This document shows positions 8,066 through 13,793 of a stretch of DNA of 33,973 bases, in pieces (the stretch's first letter is position 1; each line of letters starts with the position of its first letter). The position numbers were made by a program, and so were the translations under genes. The DNA is from Ruminococcus sp. (GTDB taxonomy: Bacteria > Bacillota > Clostridia > Oscillospirales > Ruminococcaceae), in the NCBI GenBank assembly GCA_017437285.1, contig JAFSBM010000097.1:1-33973 (forward strand), written 5' to 3'. The notes under the pieces are model-generated. The model had not been told where the DNA came from. It worked only from the letters and a program-made list of their open reading frames with translations, and did no database searches.

Positions 8066-9343
8066 TCACATTTTAGGTAAAATAGTTTTTGCAAGCTGAT
8101 TTGTTTCAGCAAGTTTTCGATTGGCAGGGCATACGTAGGTGCAGCTGCCGCAGTTCATGCAGAGATTGACTTTCAGTGCCAGTAAATCCTCAACATCTCT
8201 GATTTTGTATGCCTTGTCGATTTCAGCAGGAACGAGATTGAAAGGGCATACATCGGCACATCTTCCGCAGCGTATACAAGCAGAAGTTTTTCTGTCATCG
8301 TATTTATTGAATGCAAGGAGTGCATTGGTAGTTTTTGAAATGGGCATATTAATATCGGGAATACACATCCCCATCATAGGACCGCCTGAAATAACAGCTT
8401 TTAAGCTGTCAATATCAGTTTTGCAGAAATTGAGAATATCCACAATGGGCGTACCAACAGGAGCGAAAATATTTTTTGACTCTTTTACGGCATTTCCGTC
8501 AACTGTAATTCGTCTTGTAATAAATGGCATACCCGTCTGTGAATATCTGTAAATAAATCCCACAGTTGAAACATTTATAACAATTACTCCAACTTCCGCA
8601 GGGATAGTTCCCTCTTTGACAATACGTCCTGTTGTGTTGTATATGATAACTTTTTCCGCACCCTGTGGATACACAGAGGGGAGAGTGTGAATTTCCACAT
8701 CATTATCGTGTTTTGTCAGTTCCTCGAAAATTTCAATTGCCTTAGGTTTATTTCCCTCAACGGCAATTTTTACATTTTTGATACCGAGGATATTTTTTAT
8801 AAACTCAATTCCGCTGAGAATATCATTTGTGTTCTCCAGCATTTCACGGTAATCCGAAGTTATGTACGGTTCACATTCAGCGGCATTAATAATCAAAGTA
8901 TCAATTTCATTTTTGGGATTAAGCTTTATGTGAGTTGGAAATCCTGCACCGCCAAGACCGCAGACACCGCATTCACGGACAGCTTTTATAAAGCTTCCCC
9001 TGTCGGTAATCACAGGGGGAGCGATATTTTCGTAAATTTCCTGTTTGCCGTCAGTTTCAATTTCAACTGCCTTGCATACAGCTCCCACAGCGTTTCTGTA
9101 ATCGCTTATTGCAGTGACTTTACCCGATACAGATGAATGAATTGGAACGCTGAAAGGTGCTTCACAATCACCAATTTTTTCACCGACTCTTACGCAATCA
9201 CCGACTTTTACAAGGGGAGTACACGGCACACCCATATGCATTGACATAGGGAGGATTATTTTAGAAGGCAGGGGAAAATCTATCGTGGAAAAATCCTCTG
9301 TATTTTTCCGATGCCTTAACTTTATACCTTTGAGGTGTTTCAT
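8066..9343 (-). CDS. rnfC: Rnf complex NADH-interacting subunit RnfC
   Basis: A 425-residue peripheral subunit that couples the complex to NAD+/NADH. It has an N-terminal barrel-like region. Next comes the Gly-rich nucleotide-site segment VCGLGGAGFPTHIKL, a central domain ending in an SLBB-like region, and two C-terminal [4Fe-4S] motifs: Cys356/359/362/366 (CIRCGRCADVC) and Cys395/398/401/405 (CMNCGSCTYVC). ATG 9343 is chosen over the longer frame (to 9382) because AGGAGG lies 8 nt upstream and the protein then begins MKHLKGIKLRHRK, the usual RnfC start. First gene of rnfCDGEAB; its leader holds the repeat described at 9365-9413. Confidence 0.96.
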   Translation of the reverse strand: MKHLKGIKLRHRKNTEDFSTIDFPLPSKIILPMSMHMGVPCTPLVKVGDCVRVGEKIGDCEAPFSVPIHSSVSGKVTAISDYRNAVGAVCKAVEIETDGKQEIYENIAPPVITDRGSFIKAVRECGVCGLGGAGFPTHIKLNPKNEIDTLIINAAECEPYITSDYREMLENTNDILSGIEFIKNILGIKNVKIAVEGNKPKAIEIFEELTKHDNDVEIHTLPSVYPQGAEKVIIYNTTGRIVKEGTIPAEVGVIVINVSTVGFIYRYSQTGMPFITRRITVDGNAVKESKNIFAPVGTPIVDILNFCKTDIDSLKAVISGGPMMGMCIPDINMPISKTTNALLAFNKYDDRKTSACIRCGRCADVCPFNLVPAEIDKAYKIRDVEDLLALKVNLCMNCGSCTYVCPANRKLAETNQLAKTILPKM

Positions 9344-9364
9344 AGGAATAGCCTCCTTTTTAAA

Positions 9365-9413
9365 TGTTGCTCCAAAAATCAACTCTTGAAATTTCTATTT
9401 TCTTAGAGAGCAA
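9365..9413 (-). repeat. Half-length hairpin element in the rnf leader
   Basis: Read on the minus strand, this matches the right half (about 9641-9691) of the full element in the carboxypeptidase leader at roughly 43 of 51 positions, with one gap. The shared blocks are TTGCTCTC, AAAATAGAAA, TTCAAGAGTT and GGAGCAA. The left arms are absent, but TTGCTCT at its 5' end can pair with GGAGCAA at its 3' end. It starts about 5 nt after the predicted rnf transcription start and ends shortly before the rnfC ribosome site, so it makes up most of the 5' leader. Confidence 0.75.
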
Positions 9414-9424
9414 TAACATTAATT

Positions 9425-9453
9425 ATTATACTATATTTTCAGGATTTTTTCAA
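9425..9453 (-). promoter_or_regulatory. rnfC: Promoter of the rnf operon
   Basis: TTGAAA (9448-9453) and TATAAT (9425-9430) on the minus strand with a 17-bp spacer. Predicted start about 9418, giving a leader of about 75 nt. Confidence 0.85.
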
Positions 9454-9492
9454 TAGTATTTAATAATTATAATATTTTTTTTGAAAAAAGTC

Positions 9493-9521
9493 TTTATTTT
9501 TCCAGAAATATATGGTATAAT
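9493..9521 (+). promoter_or_regulatory. Promoter of the carboxypeptidase-like gene
   Basis: TATAAT (9516-9521) with an upstream TGG (extended -10) and a weak -35, TTTATT (9493-9498), at 17 bp. Predicted start about 9528 gives a leader of almost 190 nt, nearly all of it the inverted-repeat element. Confidence 0.7.
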
Positions 9522-9531
9522 AAATATATCT

Positions 9532-9690
9532 ATTGCTCCGCCAACTAACTCTTGAAGAATTATATGAAGCTTGGGGAGCAAAAGGCAAGAAAGAAAGCCG
9601 AAAGAATACTGTCGTATTGTGAGGATTTCTGACGCTGAATTTTGCTCTCCAAGCAAAATAGAAAATTCAAGAGTTAATTGAGGGAGCAAT
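9532..9690 (+). ncRNA. Long structured leader / inverted-repeat element
   Basis: Three nested perfect or near-perfect stems span 159 nt. P1 is ATTGCTCC (9532-9539) with GGAGCAAT (9683-9690). P2 is TAACTCTTGAA (9546-9556) with TTCAAGAGTTA (9666-9676). P3 is GCTTGGGGAGC (9569-9579) with GCTCTCCAAGC (9644-9654), including one G-U pair. The apex holds smaller hairpins: GGC/GCC, and AATAC-TGTC-GTATT at 9605-9618. It lies entirely between the predicted transcription start and the ribosome site of the next gene. It could be a cis-regulatory RNA or a MITE-like insertion. I could not match it to a riboswitch class I know. Confidence 0.6.
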
Positions 9691-9714
9691 ATGTAATCGG
9701 AAAGGAATTTTCTT

Positions 9715-11130
9715 ATGAAAAATAAAATTCTTGCTCTTTTGACTGCCGCAATCATAACTGCACCTGTAGTAAAAGCATATGAGTCAAATGCAGTAAATTT
9801 TACAATGCGTGGTACATTAAACAGCGATTCGGCAATTGTGGTCAACCTTGACTGCGACACGGTAATACATGAAAAAAATGCAGATACACAACAGCTTCCC
9901 GGACCTCTTGTAAATATCATGACAGCCGTTGTATGTATGGAAAACTGCGAAAATCTGTCACAGGAAATCACAATTGACGAGGATGTTTATTCATATCTTT
10001 ACAATACAGAATATCCCGATGATTTGAGATATGCGGATATTCTTGACGGAGATGTTCTCACATATAATGACCTGCTTTATGCAATGATGCTCACTTCCTC
10101 TGTTGAGGCGGCGGAAACTATTGCTTACAATATAGGCGGCGGAGATGTTTCTGTTTTTGTTGAAATGATGAATAAAAAAGCTGATGAGCTTGGAATGGAA
10201 AATACAAATTTCACAAACGCAACAGGTATGTACAATGTGGAACAATACACAACAGCAAGGGATATGATGATACTTACAAAATATGCCCTTAATAAATCGC
10301 ATTTTGAAGATATATGTTCTACTTATGTTTACACACCCTCCGTTCCTAATTTCAATTCCCACCCAATTGAGCAGAAATGGCGTTGGTTCAATTCAAATCT
10401 TATGATGGATGAGGAAAATGATAAATATTATTATAAAGGCGTAAAGGGAATTAAAACAGGAAATCTTGAACTGGGCGGACGTAATATTGTAGCAATGGCA
10501 GGAAAAGACGGTCACAATTACCTTGTAATTGGTATGAGAGCCCCAATTAATGATGAGGATGGTGTCACAAAGTTCTATCACCTTGACGATGCTACACAAA
10601 TGTTTGACTGGGCATTCAATCATTTTTCATATGAGGTAATACTTGCTGATACCGCTGAATTAGGCGAACTTCCTGTTGACCTTGCAGACGGAAGTTCTTA
10701 TGTCCTTGCAAAGCCTGCGGAGGAAATTTCACTTTTGTGGCATGATGAAATTGACATTTCTCTTATCAGTATGGATAATATCACGTGGTATAAAAAGGAA
10801 CTTCAAGCACCTGTTAAAAAAGGTGATCCTTTGGGCAGAGTTACTCTCGAATATTCAGGGGAAAAACTTGCAGATGTAGAACTTGTTGCAGTTTCCAGCG
10901 TTGAAAGATCGGCATTGAAGTATAATATATATGCCGCAAAACTGTTTTTGAAATCAAGCTGGATTTCAAAAGCTTTGACTATAGCAGGTATAATTTCTTC
11001 GTTATATATAATCCTTTGTATTTATTCATATGTACTTTTCAAGAGCCATTCAAAGCCTTTAAAACCTATGTATGCCGTACCAAAGGTTGACAAAGAAAAA
11101 AAGAATAAAGATACAAACATCAATAAATAA
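9715..11130 (+). CDS. D-Ala-D-Ala carboxypeptidase (peptidase S11) homologue, catalytic motifs lost
   Basis: A 471-residue exported protein: signal peptide (1-21, ending VKA), S11 penicillin-binding domain (about 35-310), PBP5-like C-terminal beta domain (about 315-400), a membrane helix (about 417-441) and a short basic cytoplasmic tail. The S11 fold is clear (ELGMENTNFTNATGM, KGIKTGNLELGGRN, final ATQMFDWAF). But the active-site S-x-x-K reads P64-L-V-N67 in LPGPLVNIMTAVV, and S-x-N reads S128-S-V130. Only the KTG box (247-249) is intact. The DNA at 9898-9909 confirms Pro and Asn codons. Without nucleophile Ser and Lys it should not cleave peptidoglycan stem peptides, so a binding or regulatory role is more likely. 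The frame is intact and has a good ribosome site, arguing against a decaying pseudogene. Confidence 0.9.
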   Translation: MKNKILALLTAAIITAPVVKAYESNAVNFTMRGTLNSDSAIVVNLDCDTVIHEKNADTQQLPGPLVNIMTAVVCMENCENLSQEITIDEDVYSYLYNTEYPDDLRYADILDGDVLTYNDLLYAMMLTSSVEAAETIAYNIGGGDVSVFVEMMNKKADELGMENTNFTNATGMYNVEQYTTARDMMILTKYALNKSHFEDICSTYVYTPSVPNFNSHPIEQKWRWFNSNLMMDEENDKYYYKGVKGIKTGNLELGGRNIVAMAGKDGHNYLVIGMRAPINDEDGVTKFYHLDDATQMFDWAFNHFSYEVILADTAELGELPVDLADGSSYVLAKPAEEISLLWHDEIDISLISMDNITWYKKELQAPVKKGDPLGRVTLEYSGEKLADVELVAVSSVERSALKYNIYAAKLFLKSSWISKALTIAGIISSLYIILCIYSYVLFKSHSKPLKPMYAVPKVDKEKKNKDTNINK

Positions 11131-11134
11131 AATC

Positions 11135-11166
11135 AACCCGTAGGGATTTAATCCTTACGGGTTTTG
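11135..11166. terminator. Terminator shared by convergent genes
   Basis: Stem AACCCGTA (11135-11142) with TACGGGTT (11156-11163) is extended inward by GGA/TCC pairing and followed by TTTT on the plus strand. The stop codon of the minus-strand regulator (11148-11150) lies in the hairpin. Confidence 0.8.
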
Positions 11167-11522
11167 CTTGTTTTTGAGGGACTTATATTATTTTCTTGCT
11201 GTTCAAGTAAGTTCTCCAAAAATTGTTCCAGTTTACCTTTATTGCGTTCACTAAGCTGAGAAAATTTACTTATCAGTTGTTGTTCATCATTACAGAGCTG
11301 TGATTTGGAAGTGTCGTTTTTATTATTTGTCAATCCTGCAATGTAATCAAGGCTGACTTTATAAAATTCAGCAAGGGTAACAGCGAAATCTAATGGAACA
11401 GTATGTTTTCCCTGTTCATAATTTGTATATGTGGTTTTGTGCATATAAAGAAGCTTACACAGCTGTTCCTGAGTCAAATCTTTGTCTTCTCTCAAATCAC
11501 GAATTCGGTGGTAATGTTGCAT
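11148..11522 (-). CDS. XRE-family helix-turn-helix regulator
   Basis: A 124-residue DNA-binding protein. Residues about 5-60 form a Cro/CI-type HTH (IRDLREDKDLTQEQLCKLL, then MHKTTYTNYEQGKHTVP and FYKVSLDYIAGL). A Gln/Glu-rich helical tail follows, perhaps for dimerisation. ATG 11522 has an AAGGGGGG site; the six-codon extension upstream would need a TTG start inside that site. It is divergent from the cohesin-dockerin gene, with palindromes in the shared region, so autoregulation and control of that gene are plausible. The last codons overlap the terminator hairpin. Confidence 0.88.
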   Translation of the reverse strand: MQHYHRIRDLREDKDLTQEQLCKLLYMHKTTYTNYEQGKHTVPLDFAVTLAEFYKVSLDYIAGLTNNKNDTSKSQLCNDEQQLISKFSQLSERNKGKLEQFLENLLEQQENNISPSKTSKTRKD

Positions 11523-11550
11523 AAAACACCCCCCTTTCAATTGTTATTAT

Positions 11551-11577
11551 ATACAAATTATACCACGTTTATTGTAT
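11551..11577. promoter_or_regulatory. Promoter region of the XRE gene with ATACAA/TTGTAT half-sites
   Basis: On the minus strand a TGG-extended TATAAT lies at 11557-11562, with no strong -35. ATACAA (11551-11556) and TTGTAT (11572-11577) flank this -10 and repeat the half-sites of the palindrome at 11621-11640. This would be a natural autorepression site. Confidence 0.5.
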
Positions 11578-11582
11578 TCAAC

Positions 11583-11611
11583 TTGACAAAAAACAATAAT
11601 TATGGTATTAT
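11583..11611 (+). promoter_or_regulatory. Promoter of the cohesin-dockerin gene
   Basis: TTGACA (11583-11588) and TATTAT (11606-11611) are separated by exactly 17 bp, with TGG before the -10. Confidence 0.85.
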
Positions 11612-11620
11612 TATGATATA

Positions 11621-11640
11621 AATACAACGAATGTTGTATT
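11621..11640. promoter_or_regulatory. Palindromic operator candidate
   Basis: AATACAACGAATGTTGTATT is a perfect 8-bp inverted repeat with a 4-bp centre, placed right at or just after the predicted transcription start (about 11618). A repressor bound here would block the downstream gene. The divergent XRE protein is the obvious candidate, by position only. Confidence 0.6.
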
Positions 11641-11668
11641 TATAATAACAATTTTTGGAGGGCTTATT

Positions 11669-12643
11669 ATGAAAGTAACTAATAAAATTATCTCCCTTTT
11701 TACAACTGCCGCTTTTATTGTTTCTTGTAATCTATATGGAAACATAAACAAAGTCAACAAAACAGCAACAGCAGCTGATAAGATTTACACGGCAGACGGT
11801 GGATTTTCCGCTGATGAAATAGCCGCTTCTCCCGTTAAGCCTACAATTACATTGACAAAAAAGGTTATTTCTATTGATGAAGCAGGAGAAACTCAGCAGA
11901 TTGATGTTATGGTGTCAGGGGCAGACCTTAAATATTGCTCAACTGGTATATATATTGAATATGACCCACGTATTCAGATAAATCTTACTCGAGCAGGAAA
12001 TGTGGATGCCATATGTCAACGTGAATTATTAGGTCAGGCAGATTTGTCTGATTTAAATAACAAAAAAAGTATTAGATTGATTACTGCTGCAAGAGGAAAT
12101 TATGGTTATGACGGTGTTTTATGGTCATTTAATATAACTCTTCCGTCTGATGCTCAAATGGGTGATACCTATTTATTTGATATTTTTTATTGTATTACAT
12201 CTCAAGTGGAATCGTTATTTTATGGTAGAGAGGTTTCAAAAGATGATAAACTGATGAGTGCATATACATTCACACAGGGAATATATAACAAGGAATATAA
12301 CAACAATTTCAAAGCTGACATAGAAGATATAAAAAAGTGTTCTGCACTTGCAGATATTCCGTCATATGTTGACGGTTATATTGCAATAGCCGATAATACA
12401 ACAACTACACCAAATGAAACCGTTACTCTTATTGGAGATGCTAATATGGACGGTAAAGTTTCAATTGCTGATTCAACCGCTATTCTTCAATTCCTTGGTA
12501 ATCCTGATAAATACGGACTTTCTAAGGAAGGAGAGAAAAATGCAGATTGCTATGCTCCGGGAAGCGGTGTTACAATAGCTGATGCAATTACGATTCAGAA
12601 ATATGATGCAAAACTCATTTCGATACTCCCTATAGATAATTAG
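11669..12643 (+). CDS. Cohesin-like plus dockerin protein, candidate adaptor scaffoldin
   Basis: A 324-residue secreted protein. The N terminus is an export signal; IVSC (Cys20) resembles a lipobox, so it may be a lipoprotein, or be cut later near TATAAD. Residues about 55-215 look like a cohesin beta-sandwich: ITLTKKVISIDEAGETQQID, then STGIYIEYDPRI, and a late DGVLWSFNITLPSDAQMGDT that matches the usual cohesin ending. A short Thr-rich linker precedes a dockerin (256-322) with loops DANMDGKVSIAD and a second widened one (DCYAPGSGVTIAD). One cohesin plus one dockerin is the layout of the R. flavefaciens adaptor ScaC, which docks on the main scaffoldin and captures other dockerins. The cohesin call rests on pattern, not alignment; another carbohydrate- or protein-binding sandwich is possible. 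It has its own promoter and terminator. Confidence 0.65.
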   Translation: MKVTNKIISLFTTAAFIVSCNLYGNINKVNKTATAADKIYTADGGFSADEIAASPVKPTITLTKKVISIDEAGETQQIDVMVSGADLKYCSTGIYIEYDPRIQINLTRAGNVDAICQRELLGQADLSDLNNKKSIRLITAARGNYGYDGVLWSFNITLPSDAQMGDTYLFDIFYCITSQVESLFYGREVSKDDKLMSAYTFTQGIYNKEYNNNFKADIEDIKKCSALADIPSYVDGYIAIADNTTTTPNETVTLIGDANMDGKVSIADSTAILQFLGNPDKYGLSKEGEKNADCYAPGSGVTIADAITIQKYDAKLISILPIDN

Positions 12644-12655
12644 TTTATTTACGAA

Positions 12656-12686
12656 AACAGCTCCCCAAAGGCAACGGGGAGCTGTT
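12656..12686 (+). terminator. Terminator of the cohesin-dockerin gene
   Basis: A strong 11-bp stem, AACAGCTCCCC (12656-12666) with GGGGAGCTGTT (12676-12686), followed by a T-rich stretch. The reverse side may also serve the convergent sfsA. Confidence 0.85.
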
Positions 12687-12709
12687 ATATTTATTTGAAT
12701 CAAAATCAA

Positions 12710-13411
12710 TTAAAGTTTTACAGAGATTTCACCAGTAATATTAAGCCTGTTCGGTTCAACCTTACATTCATATGCAAGGACATTCACACCGCTGGAATGA
12801 GCATAACGGAGGGCATCACCGAAAGCTTTGTGTGTATCATCGTTGGGAATAAGATATTTCATACCCGACATCTGTACCACAAAGAGGATATATGCGGAAT
12901 ATCCCGAATTTTTTGCGGTAATAAGCTCATTTATATGCTTTACCCCTCTTTCTGTGGGTGCGTCGGGAAATGCGGCTATACCGTCATTTTCAAGAGTTAC
13001 CCCCTTGACTTCAATAAATCCCTTTTTGCCATTTTCGTCCTCTATGTAAAAATCGAAACGTGAATCACCGAATACAGTTTCGGGGCGGATAAGAGTTAAT
13101 CTGCCCATTTTGGGGAGTTGGATTACACCATTTTCAAGAACCTCACGAACAACCTTATTAGGTGCCTGAGAATCCATATTTATAAGCAAATCTCCCTTTT
13201 CAACGGCAATAAGGTCATACATCAGCTTGCGGTTTCGGGGATTTTCAGAGAAATCTTCGAGATAAACAGTAGAATCGGGGAGAAGCAGTTCACGGCATCT
13301 TCCCGTATTTTTTACATGAACAGCAGTTTCAATGCCCTTAATTTTCACATTTGCAACAAATCTGTTGGGGCGTGAAAGGAATTTAGCAGGAACAATATTT
13401 TTATACATCAT
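12710..13411 (-). CDS. sfsA: SfsA family protein (sugar fermentation stimulation homologue)
   Basis: A 233-residue cytoplasmic protein with typical SfsA blocks: FLSRPNRFVANV (11-22), HVKNTGRCRELLLPDS, the nuclease-like core GDSRFDFYIED, and FIEVKGVTLENDGIAAFPDAPTERGVKHINEL. The family has a restriction-endonuclease-like core plus an OB fold and was linked in E. coli to maltose gene expression. Its biochemical role remains uncertain. Two adjacent ATG codons (13411, 13408) are possible starts and no clear ribosome site precedes them. The promoter at 13429-13457 predicts a leader of only about 10 nt. Confidence 0.95.
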   Translation of the reverse strand: MMYKNIVPAKFLSRPNRFVANVKIKGIETAVHVKNTGRCRELLLPDSTVYLEDFSENPRNRKLMYDLIAVEKGDLLINMDSQAPNKVVREVLENGVIQLPKMGRLTLIRPETVFGDSRFDFYIEDENGKKGFIEVKGVTLENDGIAAFPDAPTERGVKHINELITAKNSGYSAYILFVVQMSGMKYLIPNDDTHKAFGDALRYAHSSGVNVLAYECKVEPNRLNITGEISVKL

Positions 13412-13428
13412 AAATAATCACCATATAT

Positions 13429-13457
13429 ATTATATACTAAATTTTATATAAAATCAA
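13429..13457 (-). promoter_or_regulatory. sfsA: Promoter of sfsA
   Basis: TTGATT (13452-13457) and TATAAT (13429-13434) on the minus strand with 17-bp spacing. Predicted start about 13422, nearly leaderless. Confidence 0.7.
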
Positions 13458-13462
13458 GCTCT

Positions 13463-13628
13463 AGGGAACCTCTAAAAACCTCCCTCACGGCAGACTTCCT
13501 ATGACAAACATCATTTACTGCGTTGACAAACCTTGCAATACACAAAGTATTACTGCGGTTTGTCGCCTTGTAACTGATATTTGTCATATACGGAATTCTG
13601 CTCGTGTTCCGGTTTTTAGAGAACCCCT
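13463..13628 (-). repeat. MITE-like palindromic repeat, diverged copy
   Basis: The ends AGGGAACCTCTAAAAACC (13463-13480) and GGTTTTTAGAGAACCCCT (13611-13628) are inverted repeats, 15 of 18 matching, and share CTCTAAAAACC with copies 1 and 2. On the minus strand the interior aligns patchily with theirs, for example TGCAAGG, CGCAGTAAATG and GTCATAG. Length, 166 bp, is the same as the complete copy at 23795. It sits between the divergent promoters of sfsA and the ABC transporter. Confidence 0.7.
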
Positions 13629-13645
13629 ATATTAGTTATTCACGA

Positions 13646-13698
13646 ATATAGTCAAATGACTATATAGAATGGTTATGTGAAAGTTTTGTGAAAGTTTG
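13646..13698. promoter_or_regulatory. Palindrome and tandem repeats upstream of the ABC transporter promoter
   Basis: A perfect palindrome ATATAGTCAAATGACTATAT (13646-13665) is followed by two tandem 11-bp repeats of GTGAAAGTTT (13677-13687 and 13688-13698). The second ends 9 bp before the -35. One-turn spacing directly upstream of a promoter suggests activator binding, for example a response regulator. No regulator gene is adjacent. Confidence 0.5.
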
Positions 13699-13707
13699 CC
13701 AATTTGA

Positions 13708-13736
13708 TTGACAATATTTCGTCAATGTGCTATAAT
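13708..13736 (+). promoter_or_regulatory. Consensus promoter of the ABC transporter
   Basis: TTGACA (13708-13713) and TATAAT (13731-13736) with a 17-bp spacer, a full consensus match. Confidence 0.9.
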
Positions 13737-13793
13737 AAAAAAGCAAAATGGCAAGGGGTATGCCGTGCAGTAAAAGATTAAGGAGGATTATTT

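Noticed and set aside
8139-8552. 137-codon plus-strand frame inside rnfC
   Set aside because: No ribosome site, composition follows the opposite strand, and it lies wholly within a clear rnf gene.
9344-9382. Longer N terminus of RnfC
   Set aside because: The 13 extra codons cover the ribosome site and part of the repeat; ATG 9343 with AGGAGG is typical of RnfC.
9532-9690. Known riboswitch (c-di-AMP ydaO, S-box SAM, c-di-GMP) in the leader
   Set aside because: The motif resembles none closely. Hallmark bases such as the S-box GGCCC region or the GEMM core are missing. Kept as an unclassified structured element.
9715-11130. Decaying pseudogene
   Set aside because: The frame, signal peptide, terminal anchor, ribosome site and terminator are all intact. 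Only catalytic residues changed, so a pseudoenzyme is the better reading.
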